A stretch of DNA of 64,000 nucleotides from Aldehydirespirator sp965116665 (GCA_965116665.1 OZ220709.1:1798001-1862000), one strand, 5' to 3'; positions 24,214 to 33,939 are shown, numbered from the stretch's first letter. Notes: generated by a model not told the origin, from the sequence alone. Translations and numbers: made by a program.

Positions 24214-25836
24214 GTGGACATGAGTCCTAGTCGTAACGTTACAACATTGAACGAGAGTTCGGTAGTCAATCTTGTGACGACTCGACTGCTCGACTACTTC
24301 GCTCGCCGCACGGACTGGCAACGGAGACTGTGGAACCCGGGCACCGTGACGGTGCTGCGTGAGCTTCTGGAGGCTGTCGAGCTACTCAAGAGCGGCTACG
24401 TCCGTCCCGCCACGGTCCAGGAGCTTGCGAGCACCGCCCAACGAAGAGCCGGTCCGGATTTCGGAGTGGGCCCTAAGGGTGTTCGATCAGCGCTTCAAGC
24501 GACGCTTGCCAAGCTTCAGCAGCATCCGTTGGACCAGGTATCGAGGCATCAGCTCGACTTCCTGCTGGATGGGGCTGAGACCGACTACCTCAAGCGCTGG
24601 GGCGCAGCCGATCGTGGCGACGTTGCAGCGCTCGGACCGGAGTCCATCTCGCGGCTGCTCGCCGGGCACCTGTTGAGCAAGGGGTTTAGTCCCGACTATC
24701 TGCATAGGTGGGTGACGTGGCTGACCACGAACAAGATGCCGCACACCCTCTCCGACCTCTTCATCAAAGCACAGGCAGTAGCGGTCCGGCCGACGCGCTC
24801 GTGGGAGGTCTTCGTTCCCCTCATTGCAATCGAGCGGCACGAACAGCGGATGCCGCCGGAATGGCTCGATCCGACGGAAGCGACCGAGTGGCTGTCGCGG
24901 GAGGCCCCTGAAGCGCTAGTGCGGCACAACGGCGGCCTCCTTCTCGAGGTTGAGGCGCGCGATCGCTGGTCAGCCGTTGAAGAGGCCGGCGACCTTATCG
25001 AGAACCTCGCTGCTCGCGTGGCCGTCGGGGTTCCGGGCAGTTCGCGATTTGAGCCGCATTCTGAGGCGTTTGTGGCCGGTACGACAGCGGCGTTCTCCCT
25101 CACTCGACCCCGGCGACAAGTTGACGTGCACTCGCTGAAGCGGCAGAACGCTCTGTTCTCGGCGGTAGAGCCAACGCTGGGCGGACGGCTCCGATCGGCC
25201 ATCGACCTTGTAGCGCCTCTTGAGACGGGTACGCCGGGAGCTGCTGTTGCGGGCGGCTGGGCTGCATTAGAGGCAGTGCTGGCACGTCCTGACACTTCAA
25301 GTGTCCAAGCTGCGGCAGACTTGGCTGCGCTCGTGGCTTGCAGCTTTCCTCGCGCCGAACTCACGCCGCTCGCCTATGCCTACCTGCAGGAGCACGATGA
25401 CCAGTTGTCGGAGTCACTGAGGCAGGCATCGTCCAACCTCCAACGATGCACCATCCTGGGGACTGCAATCGAAGAAGGCTCGCCCTTGGGATTCAGTAAG
25501 CCGTCGGACGACGCAGCACTCGAGCGAGTCCGCGGCATCCTTGCGGATCCGGGCGCCGTGTTGGCTCGAGTGTGCTCCTACGTGGAGGAGGCCATGCAGC
25601 GTCTGTACCGCCAGCGCAACATGGTCCTTCATGCCGGAAAGATCGACTCGGTTGCGATGTCTGCCGCCTTACGTACGGCCCCTCCACTGGTGGGGGCGGG
25701 CCTTGACCGGCTGGCGCATGATGCGCTCGCGAACGGCGAAAGCGATCCACTGCGCCTCTTGGCGCGTGCACGGACCGCCCTCAATACCTGCGGCAGGCAA
25801 GGAGGCCCCAAGGTCTGGGACCTGCTAGGGCATTGA
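24214..25836 (+). CDS. Large protein with a C-terminal HEPN-like motif, first gene of the defence island
   Basis: A 540-residue protein of no named family that I can assign. The body is helical. Near residues 455-480 the sequence VEEAMQRLYRQRNMVLHAGK contains R-x4-H (RNMVLH) with a preceding acidic helix, the arrangement of HEPN ribonucleases such as ApeA-type abortive-infection proteins. Residues 45-130 (VELLKSGYVRPATVQELAST onward) are predicted helical and may be a recognition region. It stands 177 nt before the NurA gene. A remnant of its 5' end lies at 22516. A suicide RNase role is inference. Confidence 0.65.
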   Translation: MDMSPSRNVTTLNESSVVNLVTTRLLDYFARRTDWQRRLWNPGTVTVLRELLEAVELLKSGYVRPATVQELASTAQRRAGPDFGVGPKGVRSALQATLAKLQQHPLDQVSRHQLDFLLDGAETDYLKRWGAADRGDVAALGPESISRLLAGHLLSKGFSPDYLHRWVTWLTTNKMPHTLSDLFIKAQAVAVRPTRSWEVFVPLIAIERHEQRMPPEWLDPTEATEWLSREAPEALVRHNGGLLLEVEARDRWSAVEEAGDLIENLAARVAVGVPGSSRFEPHSEAFVAGTTAAFSLTRPRRQVDVHSLKRQNALFSAVEPTLGGRLRSAIDLVAPLETGTPGAAVAGGWAALEAVLARPDTSSVQAAADLAALVACSFPRAELTPLAYAYLQEHDDQLSESLRQASSNLQRCTILGTAIEEGSPLGFSKPSDDAALERVRGILADPGAVLARVCSYVEEAMQRLYRQRNMVLHAGKIDSVAMSAALRTAPPLVGAGLDRLAHDALANGESDPLRLLARARTALNTCGRQGGPKVWDLLGH

Positions 25837-26013
25837 CCGTCGGCAGATGCTGCGAACGAGCAACGTAATCTGATCGGAGCGCGGTGTAACACGGCCCGGA
25901 TGAGCTTTACACCGTCTGTTCGACGCGACTGGTCTTGTCGAAGCTAGTCTCGCTCCGCCGGGCTCGTACCCGGCTATCGGACGCCTCCCCCTACCTCGTG
26001 ATCGAACGACCAC

Positions 26014-27153
26014 ATGCTCGACCCCGAGACACATGACCGGCTGAAGGTCGCGGTTTTCTCCCAGATTGGCCAGGACATGGGCGTTCTGGCCGGCCTTCGC
26101 GATGAGATAGAAGAGCTACGTGGGCAGGTCCGGCGGATTCGGCCGCACACGACCACGTCGATGTCGCTCGTTGGGACCGATGGCGGCAACAACCAGATTC
26201 GCTTCGACCCGTTTCTTGTGCAGGTTGTCCGGGTCGTCGACTCGAGCAACAACGAGTACTGCGTCGAGGCCGTGACCCCGACCACGGACGTGCGCGGCCT
26301 TAGCGCCGATCAGTACGACGCGGCCGGCGAGCCGCGCACCGCACTCGGCTCGATGATGCAGTTTCTCGGGGTGCGGGACTTGACTTCGCTGAGTCACATG
26401 ATCCACAGCAACGACGATGGCAGACCGATCAGCCCGTCGTGGGTGCACGTCTACCGCGAGCTCATGGAGTGGGCGGTCCTGTTCAAGATCCTTCGGGAGA
26501 AGGACTTCGCCAACGACACGATCATCGTCTACGACGGGTTGCTGCGCAGCAAGGTGTTCACCGGCGAGCTGTTCATCCGGCTCAGCGAGGGGATCGCCGA
26601 GCAGATCAGCCGGCACAGAAGGAGCGGTAGGAACGTCTACCTCGTCGGGGTGGCCAAGCACTCCAAGGTGCTGGATCGCTACCGGCTGGCGATGGCGCTC
26701 CAAGAGATCCTGCGGACCACCTACCCGGCCTACGCCGAGATTCCCAGAGACATTGAAGCCAGGGCCTACACCTGGTCCGAATACGCCAGAGGCAGCGACG
26801 TAGCCGAGCAGGGAGGTGAGGCGAACAAGTTCGTCGCGGGAAAGATGTTCTTCGTCAAGTTCGGGCCCCAGCGGGACGACCCCATCTGGCCGGTCGATCT
26901 GTTCGAGCGGCAGACCGCCCAGGCGCCGGAGATTCTGGGGGCTCTGCTCGCCGACGCCACCGAGGGCTTCCCGGTGCCGTACTACCCGCTGTGCCTGCAG
27001 AAGGCTCACGAGAACGCCGCACTGGTCGATTTCGATTTCGATGTGATCCAGGACCTGGTGTTCGACGGGATCCGCAACGAGTTGGCGGACGAGGCTCCGA
27101 GGATGGACGAGTTTCAGTTGCAATCGGCGGATCCGTCCGCGCAGAGGTACTAG
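26014..27153 (+). CDS. nurA: NurA-domain nuclease
   Basis: A 379-residue protein with the NurA core. LVGTDGGNNQIRF near residue 52 carries the first catalytic aspartate. TIIVYDGLLRSK carries the second. VGVAKHSKVLDRY provides the conserved lysine region, and AHENAALVDFDFDVIQDLV contains the late histidine/acid motif. NurA is a 5'-3' exonuclease that works inside a HerA hexamer in archaeal end resection and, in bacteria, in phage defence loci. The next gene is HerA-like, 3 nt downstream. The leader (25837-26013) contains a GCCGGG-6-CCCGGC hairpin. Confidence 0.88.
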   Translation: MLDPETHDRLKVAVFSQIGQDMGVLAGLRDEIEELRGQVRRIRPHTTTSMSLVGTDGGNNQIRFDPFLVQVVRVVDSSNNEYCVEAVTPTTDVRGLSADQYDAAGEPRTALGSMMQFLGVRDLTSLSHMIHSNDDGRPISPSWVHVYRELMEWAVLFKILREKDFANDTIIVYDGLLRSKVFTGELFIRLSEGIAEQISRHRRSGRNVYLVGVAKHSKVLDRYRLAMALQEILRTTYPAYAEIPRDIEARAYTWSEYARGSDVAEQGGEANKFVAGKMFFVKFGPQRDDPIWPVDLFERQTAQAPEILGALLADATEGFPVPYYPLCLQKAHENAALVDFDFDVIQDLVFDGIRNELADEAPRMDEFQLQSADPSAQRY

Positions 27154-27156
27154 TCG

Positions 27157-29289
27157 ATGAGCGAACTCGAACTCTTCCCCGAGAGCCAGAAGGTGGGCGT
27201 GTTCCGGGGATTCCGCGATGGAGGGATGGAGTTCCACGCCGACCTGACGCTGCCGTACTTGCCGACGTTCCAGAACCGGCCCATGCACGGCCAATTCGTG
27301 TTGGTCGAACTCGACACTCCAGACGAGGCCATCCTGGGTCGGATAGCGGCGCTGTCCTCGGACGGGAGGCTGTCGGCAGGCTCCGGCGAGGAGTACAACA
27401 TCAGAGCCCTCCAAGAGAACCGCACAGTTCCCGAGGACATACGCAAGCGGTATCTCAGGTACCGGGTCAACATCCGGGTTCTTGGAGTGTTGACGACCAC
27501 GACACAGGGTGTCACCTTCGTCGCGTCCCTGCGGCGGCTACCACCTGCGGGCAGCGCCGTCGCGTTCCCGTCCGAGCAGGTGCTCCAACAGATCACGGGT
27601 CACCACATCGACGGGGCGACCATCGGCCACCTTGCACTAGGCGAGTACTTCTTCGGACCGAAGTCGGAGGCAACAGAAGTCTGGATCAAGCCACAGACAG
27701 AGCAGGCCCGGGTGAGCTTCCCCGTCGACAAGCTCGTCTCACGTCGGAGCTTCGTGTTCGCCCGAGCCGGGTTCGGCAAGTCCAACCTCACCAAGCTGCT
27801 CTTCAGCAGCCTCTACGAGACAACCCCGACGGTGGAGAAGCGTCAGGGACGCAAGGTGCCGGTGGGAACGGTGATCTTCGACCCCGACGGCGAGTACTTC
27901 TGGCCAGACGACAAGGGACGGCCCGGCTTCTGCGATGTCGAGGGCATGGCCGACCACCTGGTCGTGTTCACGTCACGCGAGGCGCCGAGCCGCTTCTACG
28001 GGTCGTTCACGGCCGGCCGAATACTGCTCGACATTCGCCGCCTGTCCGCTGCCGATGTGGTGGGAACCTTCCTGTCGGCTGAACGCCAGCAACAGCAGAA
28101 CGTCATCAAGATGCGCGGCCTCAACAGCCAGTCTTGGCGTCAACTGGTCGACCTCGTGCACAAGGACGGCAACGACGCGGAGCTCGACGAGATCAAGCGG
28201 CTGTTGAAGCTCGACCAGGGCCAGGAGGTCGAGGCTCTTGCGGCGCGAGCCAACGCCACCAGGATCGTCAAGGCCTTGCACGACCCGTCGAGCCTCATGT
28301 TGGACATGCTCATGCAAGCCCTCAAGAAGGGGAAGCTCTGCGTCGTGGACGTCTCCCAGATGTCCTCCGAGCAGGCGCTGGTGCTGTCCGGGCTGATCCT
28401 ACGGCGGATATTCGACCACAACCAGGACCAGTTCACGAGCGCTACTCCCGAGACGATCCCCACGATCGCGGTCGTGGAGGAGGCTCAGGCCGTGCTGAAC
28501 GAGAAGGCCACCGCGGCGGCGCCGTACATCTCATGGGTCAAGGAGGGACGCAAGTACGACCTCGGGGCCGTGTTGATCACCCAGCAGCCCGGCAGCATCC
28601 CCAGAGAGATCCTGAGCCAGGGCGACAACTGGTTCCTGTTCCACCTGCTTTCGTCGGGCGATCTCAGGAATGTCAACAGCGCGAACGCCCACTTCGGCGA
28701 CGACATCCTCGCTTCCCTGCTCAACGAGCCCCTGCCGGGCCAAGGAGTCTTCTGGAGCTCGGCGGGCTCGATGCAGTACCCGGTGCCGCTCCGGGTTCGC
28801 CTGTTCGAGTCGCTTCACAGCCAACAAGACCCCGAGTACAACCGGCCCCCGGCAGAGACCTTCGCCCAGCAACTCCGAAATGAGATGCGCTCTATGACGG
28901 CCGATGGTGGCGGTGGCGGCACTGCACCGCCGCGGCCCGGACCCCAGAGTGCCGAGAAGCCAACCGATGCCGACGGTACGCAAGATGACGTCGCGGCCGA
29001 GGACGACACTGAAGGGGACGCTCTTGAGGCCATCGAGCGAAAGGCCATCGACGCCCTCCGCAATGATGACCTGCTAGAGGAGATCAAGAGCGACCGGGGA
29101 CGTCCTTGGGGTGGGATCAAGGCCTTCTTCCTTGAGAGGCTTCCTGAACACCTCCACGACCGAGACCAATTCGCGTTTCGCCTGGTTCTTGTCGCCCTTA
29201 ACGAGATCTTCGGCGATGAGAATGAGGGCTGGGAGTCGTACCAGAACGAGAAGACAGGAAAGAGATGGGTGCGAGCAATCGACTCGTAG
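27157..29289 (+). CDS. herA: HerA-like (DUF87/FtsK-type) ATPase
   Basis: A 710-residue P-loop motor. The N-terminal ~150 residues form a HAS-barrel-like beta region. Walker A ARAGFGKSNLTK is near residue 207, Walker B IAVVEEAQAV near 440, and the arginine-containing GRKYDLGAVLITQQPGSIPR segment typical of HerA follows. Residues ~590-660 are an acidic, low-complexity linker. The last 50 residues are a separate small domain. As a hexamer it would translocate DNA and feed NurA. It overlaps the methyltransferase gene by 25 nt, binding the three genes into one unit. Confidence 0.9.
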   Translation: MSELELFPESQKVGVFRGFRDGGMEFHADLTLPYLPTFQNRPMHGQFVLVELDTPDEAILGRIAALSSDGRLSAGSGEEYNIRALQENRTVPEDIRKRYLRYRVNIRVLGVLTTTTQGVTFVASLRRLPPAGSAVAFPSEQVLQQITGHHIDGATIGHLALGEYFFGPKSEATEVWIKPQTEQARVSFPVDKLVSRRSFVFARAGFGKSNLTKLLFSSLYETTPTVEKRQGRKVPVGTVIFDPDGEYFWPDDKGRPGFCDVEGMADHLVVFTSREAPSRFYGSFTAGRILLDIRRLSAADVVGTFLSAERQQQQNVIKMRGLNSQSWRQLVDLVHKDGNDAELDEIKRLLKLDQGQEVEALAARANATRIVKALHDPSSLMLDMLMQALKKGKLCVVDVSQMSSEQALVLSGLILRRIFDHNQDQFTSATPETIPTIAVVEEAQAVLNEKATAAAPYISWVKEGRKYDLGAVLITQQPGSIPREILSQGDNWFLFHLLSSGDLRNVNSANAHFGDDILASLLNEPLPGQGVFWSSAGSMQYPVPLRVRLFESLHSQQDPEYNRPPAETFAQQLRNEMRSMTADGGGGGTAPPRPGPQSAEKPTDADGTQDDVAAEDDTEGDALEAIERKAIDALRNDDLLEEIKSDRGRPWGGIKAFFLERLPEHLHDRDQFAFRLVLVALNEIFGDENEGWESYQNEKTGKRWVRAIDS

Positions 29290-30380
29290 ACGCGCAAGTG
29301 CCGCTCAACGCGGTGTGCCCGTACTTCACCATGTTCCCGCTGCGGTTCCCGTTGAGGGTCCTGGCACGCGGACAGCACGCCGGAGAATCGGTGCTCGACC
29401 CCTTCTGCGGCCGCGGCACCACAAACCTGGCGGCCCGACTCTTCGACATGCCCTCCACGGGCATCGACAGCCACCCGGTAGCAGCCGCCGTTACCCGGGC
29501 CAAACTCGTCACCACGACACCAGAAGCCGTTACGGATTGCCTGAAGGGGATCCTCGATACCGAGCCCGCCGTTCCGGCACCGCAGGGCGAGTTCTGGCAA
29601 CTGGCCTACGACAAGGACACGCTTGCGGACCTCGCCCGTGTTCGAAGCGCTCTGCAGCGTGAGCCCCTCCCGCCCGAGCGGATTGCTCTGAGGGCGATCC
29701 TGCTGGGCGGCTTGCACGGTCCCCTCACCAAGTCGTCGCCTTCGTACCTTTCCAACCAGTGCCCCCGCACCTACGCCCCCAAGCCGCGTTACGCGGTGAA
29801 CTACTGGAATCGGCACGGCCTGCGTCCGCCGAGAGCTGACATTCGGCGGGTCGTCGCCCGCCGCGCGGTCCGGCATTACGCACTGCAGATGCCAGTCGCG
29901 CCTCGCTCCCGGGTGCTGCTCGCCGACAGCCGCGAAGGGACGGCCTTTGATCCGATCCGGTGCCAGCTGTTCGACTGGGTGATCACGTCACCGCCGTACT
30001 ACCGAATGAGGACTTACCTGCCGGATCAGTGGTTGAGGCTCTGGCTGCTCGGAGGCCCCGACACCGTTGACTACTCACAGGCCGGGCAACTCTCACATGA
30101 GACACCCGACAGCTTCGCTTCCGATTTGCGGCGCGTGTGGACGAACTGTGCCTCCGTCAGCAGGCCAGGAGCTCGCCTGGTAGTGCGCTTCGGAGCCTTC
30201 CCAAACTGCCGCCTTGATCCCGCGGAACTACTCCGAGCGAGCCTCAAGGGCACCGGTTGGCGCATACAAACCCGCCGCGATTCGGGGCCGGCCCCAGCAG
30301 GGCGCCGACAGGCAGAGCACTTCGGAGTCACGTCGGCACCCCGCAAGGAGTTCGACTTGTGGGCCGTCCACGCCCCGTGA
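29265..30380 (+). CDS. DNA methyltransferase (N6-adenine or N4-cytosine type)
   Basis: A 371-residue SAM-dependent enzyme with motif I VLDPFCGRGTTNLAA near residue 45 and the catalytic motif IV WVITSPPYYRMRTY near residue 242. SPPY is seen in amino-methyltransferases. The order I then IV and the absence of a long recognition domain between them resemble small orphan or defence-linked enzymes. The start overlaps the HerA gene by 25 nt with GGAAAGAG upstream, so it belongs to the NurA-HerA unit. It may mark host DNA so that the NurA-HerA nuclease spares it. Specificity unknown. Confidence 0.85.
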   Translation: MGASNRLVDAQVPLNAVCPYFTMFPLRFPLRVLARGQHAGESVLDPFCGRGTTNLAARLFDMPSTGIDSHPVAAAVTRAKLVTTTPEAVTDCLKGILDTEPAVPAPQGEFWQLAYDKDTLADLARVRSALQREPLPPERIALRAILLGGLHGPLTKSSPSYLSNQCPRTYAPKPRYAVNYWNRHGLRPPRADIRRVVARRAVRHYALQMPVAPRSRVLLADSREGTAFDPIRCQLFDWVITSPPYYRMRTYLPDQWLRLWLLGGPDTVDYSQAGQLSHETPDSFASDLRRVWTNCASVSRPGARLVVRFGAFPNCRLDPAELLRASLKGTGWRIQTRRDSGPAPAGRRQAEHFGVTSAPRKEFDLWAVHAP

Positions 30381-30441
30381 TCCGTGATGAATCAGGCCAG
30401 ACCGCTCCCGCTGTCGTATTCGACCTCTTACGGAGGCTCCC

Positions 30442-32277
30442 ATGAAGGCTGACACGCTGACGCTGAAGACCTTGTTCCAGAAGGATGTTCGCTACGTCAT
30501 TCCTATCTTCCAGCGCCCCTACGTTTGGAATCAGGATGACCAGTGGGAACCGCTGTGGAATGACGTACGAAATACCGCCGAGCGCTATCTCGACGAACTA
30601 GTCCACTCGGATGGCAACAATGCGTTGGCTGAGGAGCGTACGGGTACCCACTTCATGGGGGCGGTCGTGCTCCAGCAGCACCCGACGGCATCAGCCGAGA
30701 TCGAGACCCGATCCGTCATCGATGGGCAGCAGCGTCTGACAACAGCCCAGATCCTGATGGACGCAGCACAAGAGGTCTTCGAGGAACTTGGTGCCGCAAC
30801 CGAGGCGAAGCGGGTGTCGCGCCTGGTGCTGAATGCGTACGCCGATGGTGACGAGGCGTTCAAGCTCTGGCCGACCAGCCTCGATCAGCAGTCGTTCCGG
30901 GCGGCGATGGCCAACGGTGCTTCGACGGCGGGCTTTGAGAATTCGCTCATCGTCCAAGCCCACGACTTCTTCCGCCTCCAGATCCGAGAGTGGATCGAGG
31001 CAGCACTTACAGACAGGGAACGAGCCGACCGGATCCACGGCCTTGAAGCAGCCATGTTTGGCCTGCTGGAGATGGTCGTGATCGACCTCGCAAGCGCGGA
31101 CGACGCCTTCGTGATTTTCGAGACGCTCAATGCTCGGGGGACTCCTTTGCTTGCGTCTGACCTTGTCAAGAACTTCGTGCTCCAGACGGCGACAACAAGC
31201 GGGCTCGATGCCGACGAACTCTATGTACGGGACTGGCAGCCGCTTGAGGAGCGCTGGTGGCGTGAGGAAGTACGACAAGGTCGGATCGTTCGTCCCCGTC
31301 TCGATGTCTTCCTCAACTATTGGCTCATCATGAAGACAGCCGAGGAGGTGTCTTCGAACGAGGTCTTCCCCAAGTTCAAGCTCTACGTTGAGGGCGGGGG
31401 AAAGGCGATCTCAGACATCGTCGCAGACGTCCGGCGTGTCGGCGAGACATATCGGAGCTTCGCGGCGGTTGACCCAGCGAGCCGCGTCGGCACATTCCTC
31501 TACCGCTGGGAAACGATAGAAGTCGGCCCCGCGACACCTCTGTTGCTGTGGCTGTTCTCGCAGCCGGATCACGTTGTTGCAGAAGAGCAGCGCCTACAAG
31601 TGATCGAGGCCGTCGAGAGCTTTCTCGTACGCCGGATGATCTGTCGCATGACGACCAAGGACTACAACCGGCTCTTCTTGGAGTTGATGTCGCGGCTTCA
31701 CGACTCCGCTCCCGGGGAGGCTGCAGAAACCGTCGTCACCTACCTCGCAGGGCAGGCATCGGAGTCGAGACGATGGCCAACTGATCGTGACCTTGAGGAT
31801 GCGATCCTCGATCTTCCGCTATACCGCTTGCTCACGCGAAGACGGCTGCGAATGGTGCTGGAGGCTATTGAGGATCAGCTTCGCAGCCCGCTTACCGAGG
31901 AGGCTCACGTCACGCGCGGCTCGCTCACCATTGAGCACGTCATGCCCCAGGCATGGGAGGAGCACTGGCCACTCGGACCCGCAACGGACGGTGTTCAGGC
32001 CGAACTGGACAGAGAGCGGCTTCTCCACAGCTTGGGAAACCTCACGCTGGTCAACGGGCGCCTGAATCCGGCACTATCCAATGCGCCTTGGGCGAGCAAG
32101 AGGGTGACGCTTGCCGAGCACACTGTGCTGCACCTCAACAAGAAGCTGTTGAGTGCCTACAAGGACACCGATTGGTCCGAGTCGACGATTAGGGCCCGCG
32201 GTAGTGCGCTGGCGCAAATCGTCAAGAGAATCTGGCCCGGAGTTCCACAAGCGGTGCATGAATCGGACAGCACTTGA
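30442..32277 (+). CDS. gmrSD: GmrS-GmrD fused type IV restriction endonuclease (DUF262-DUF1524)
   Basis: A 611-residue fusion. The N-terminal DUF262 domain shows DVRYVIPIFQRPYVW and the nucleotide-binding SVIDGQQRLTTAQI near residue 94. The C-terminal DUF1524 domain shows an HNH-like LTIEHVMPQAWEEHW near residue 497 and SLGNLTLVNGRLNPALSN. This is the single-chain form of GmrSD/BrxU, which cuts DNA carrying modified (for example glucosylated hydroxymethyl) cytosine in an NTP-dependent way. It starts 61 nt after the methyltransferase gene. All key motifs are present, so it should be active. Confidence 0.92.
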   Translation: MKADTLTLKTLFQKDVRYVIPIFQRPYVWNQDDQWEPLWNDVRNTAERYLDELVHSDGNNALAEERTGTHFMGAVVLQQHPTASAEIETRSVIDGQQRLTTAQILMDAAQEVFEELGAATEAKRVSRLVLNAYADGDEAFKLWPTSLDQQSFRAAMANGASTAGFENSLIVQAHDFFRLQIREWIEAALTDRERADRIHGLEAAMFGLLEMVVIDLASADDAFVIFETLNARGTPLLASDLVKNFVLQTATTSGLDADELYVRDWQPLEERWWREEVRQGRIVRPRLDVFLNYWLIMKTAEEVSSNEVFPKFKLYVEGGGKAISDIVADVRRVGETYRSFAAVDPASRVGTFLYRWETIEVGPATPLLLWLFSQPDHVVAEEQRLQVIEAVESFLVRRMICRMTTKDYNRLFLELMSRLHDSAPGEAAETVVTYLAGQASESRRWPTDRDLEDAILDLPLYRLLTRRRLRMVLEAIEDQLRSPLTEEAHVTRGSLTIEHVMPQAWEEHWPLGPATDGVQAELDRERLLHSLGNLTLVNGRLNPALSNAPWASKRVTLAEHTVLHLNKKLLSAYKDTDWSESTIRARGSALAQIVKRIWPGVPQAVHESDST

Positions 32278-32607
32278 GCAGCAACGAGAGTTCGCAGTGC
32301 TGTGGAATCTCGGATCGACGCGGCTGCCAGGTCAGACTGACGGGGGCTCGAAGGAGGGTCAGACGAGCCATTGCCTGCCGAGCGATCCTGGAGGAGCAGT
32401 CTCCAGCCATGGCCTGCTCCTGAACTGCTCTCAGGTGCATCCCTGCCAGGGGTGAGCGTTGTCGATGATGGCTCAGACCCCCGCGTCCTCTAACACATCG
32501 ACCTTGGAACCGGCGCTGCGGTCCGCATCAACCGTTACGGATGGCCAGGCAGTGAGCTCTTGTAGATTGCATCGGTGGCGATCGGGGAATCTCAGGAGGG
32601 TCGCGAG
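32278..32607. other. Gap without a gene between gmrSD and the KAP NTPase
   Basis: About 330 bases with no supportable coding frame. The only recognisable element is the ribosome site AGGAGGG at 32594-32600. The gap probably separates the NurA/GmrSD group from the KAP-DISARM transcript and so should hold its promoter, but I cannot place hexamers with confidence. Confidence 0.4.
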
Positions 32608-33918
32608 ATGACCAGTGTGCGACCGATTGAGTTCATCATCGATCCCGACGACCCCTTCGAGCAGGACAGGCTCGACCGGCAGCGTCGGGTCGAGGCTCTC
32701 TGCCAGCTGATTCTGCGGATCGAGTCGGCAGGTGTGATTGCGGTGAACGGCCGTTTTGGATCCGGAAAGTCCGTCTTCTTGGGAATGTGTGCAGCGCACC
32801 TTCGCAAGCAGGACGTTCCGGTAGCCGAATTCAATGCTTGGCAGCAGAGCCACACGGGTGTGCCGCTCGTCGACCTCGTGTCAGCCCTCAGGCGTGACCC
32901 GAGCGCTACGCAGCGACTGTGGCAGATTGCTGTCAACCTCGCTTGGCGGTCAGCATCCGTAGCTACCGGCGGCTCCATAGAGCGCGAGGACTTTCAACCT
33001 CCCGAGGACTTCGGGAAGTTCGAGGAGTGGCAACAAACCGAGGAGCGCAGAACGCAGTTCCGTGACGCGCTGGCCGCCATGGTGGGGGAGAGTGGCAGGC
33101 TCGTCGTGCTCATTGATGAACTCGACCGGTGCCCGCCAGCGCGCGCCTTGGAACTCTTGGATGCTGTTAGGCATCTCTTCGATGTGCCCGGAGTCGTGAT
33201 CCTCTTGGGCATCAATGAACAAGAACTGCGTCACAGGGTTCGGAAACTCTATGGTCAGGACTGTGAAGCGGCAGAGTATCTGCGCCGCTTCGTCGACCTG
33301 ATGATCGACCTACCAGAGCCGGGTTCTGAGTTAGCAGGGTTTCTGAATGAGGCTCTCGCTGCCGTCGGACTTGAAGACCGCATAACCGCTGGCGCACGGC
33401 AGTATTCGGGTTGGATGGTTCAGATACTGGCGGAGCGGTCCGGGATGAGCCCGCGAGATGTCCAGCAGATGGCGCACCGCGTTGCCTGCATGCTCGCGCT
33501 CGTGCCAGCACCGGGTCCATCACGAGCTGGTCCCTCCGATAGCCGGCTGGCGGCTCAGCATGCTTGCCTTAGCTTGTTCGCTCTGCGTTCGTCGGATCCC
33601 GATGCTTACCGGAAGTTCGTGGCGGGTGAGAGCGACGCATTCGTAGCTGCTGCGGCCCTCGTTAAGGCGCTGTCCCTCGAGCGCGCAGTGGCCGCGGACC
33701 ACAGGACCGCGCTAGCGATGGTTGCGACGCTGTTAACAATGGGACTGGGCGACCACATTCATATGGACGTTGATGAATTCGAACGTCGGTTTGTGGGGGC
33801 CGGAATCGGCGATGCAGGGGTGGCTGAAGGGATCCAACGGCAGCTCGACAGGTTGGGCCTCGGTTACTACGATATTCCGATGTCACATGTTGTTGACGTG
33901 GTGGAACTCGCTCTCTGA
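32608..33918 (+). CDS. KAP-family P-loop NTPase
   Basis: A 436-residue STAND/KAP-type ATPase. Walker A is GRFGSGKSVFL near residue 49. The extended Walker B VVLIDELDRCPPARALELLD near residue 167 carries the DELDR-C-P signature of KAP NTPases. VVILLGINEQELRHRV follows. No membrane segment is seen, unlike classical KAP proteins. ATG at 32608 has a perfect AGGAGGG 7 nt upstream; an earlier GTG (32575) lacks one. It ends 21 nt before drmD on the same strand. KAP NTPases occur in several defence systems as sensors or motors, but are not a standard DISARM gene. Confidence 0.87.
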   Translation: MTSVRPIEFIIDPDDPFEQDRLDRQRRVEALCQLILRIESAGVIAVNGRFGSGKSVFLGMCAAHLRKQDVPVAEFNAWQQSHTGVPLVDLVSALRRDPSATQRLWQIAVNLAWRSASVATGGSIEREDFQPPEDFGKFEEWQQTEERRTQFRDALAAMVGESGRLVVLIDELDRCPPARALELLDAVRHLFDVPGVVILLGINEQELRHRVRKLYGQDCEAAEYLRRFVDLMIDLPEPGSELAGFLNEALAAVGLEDRITAGARQYSGWMVQILAERSGMSPRDVQQMAHRVACMLALVPAPGPSRAGPSDSRLAAQHACLSLFALRSSDPDAYRKFVAGESDAFVAAAALVKALSLERAVAADHRTALAMVATLLTMGLGDHIHMDVDEFERRFVGAGIGDAGVAEGIQRQLDRLGLGYYDIPMSHVVDVVELAL

Positions 33919-33939
33919 CCATCTGCTATTGGGCCAAGG

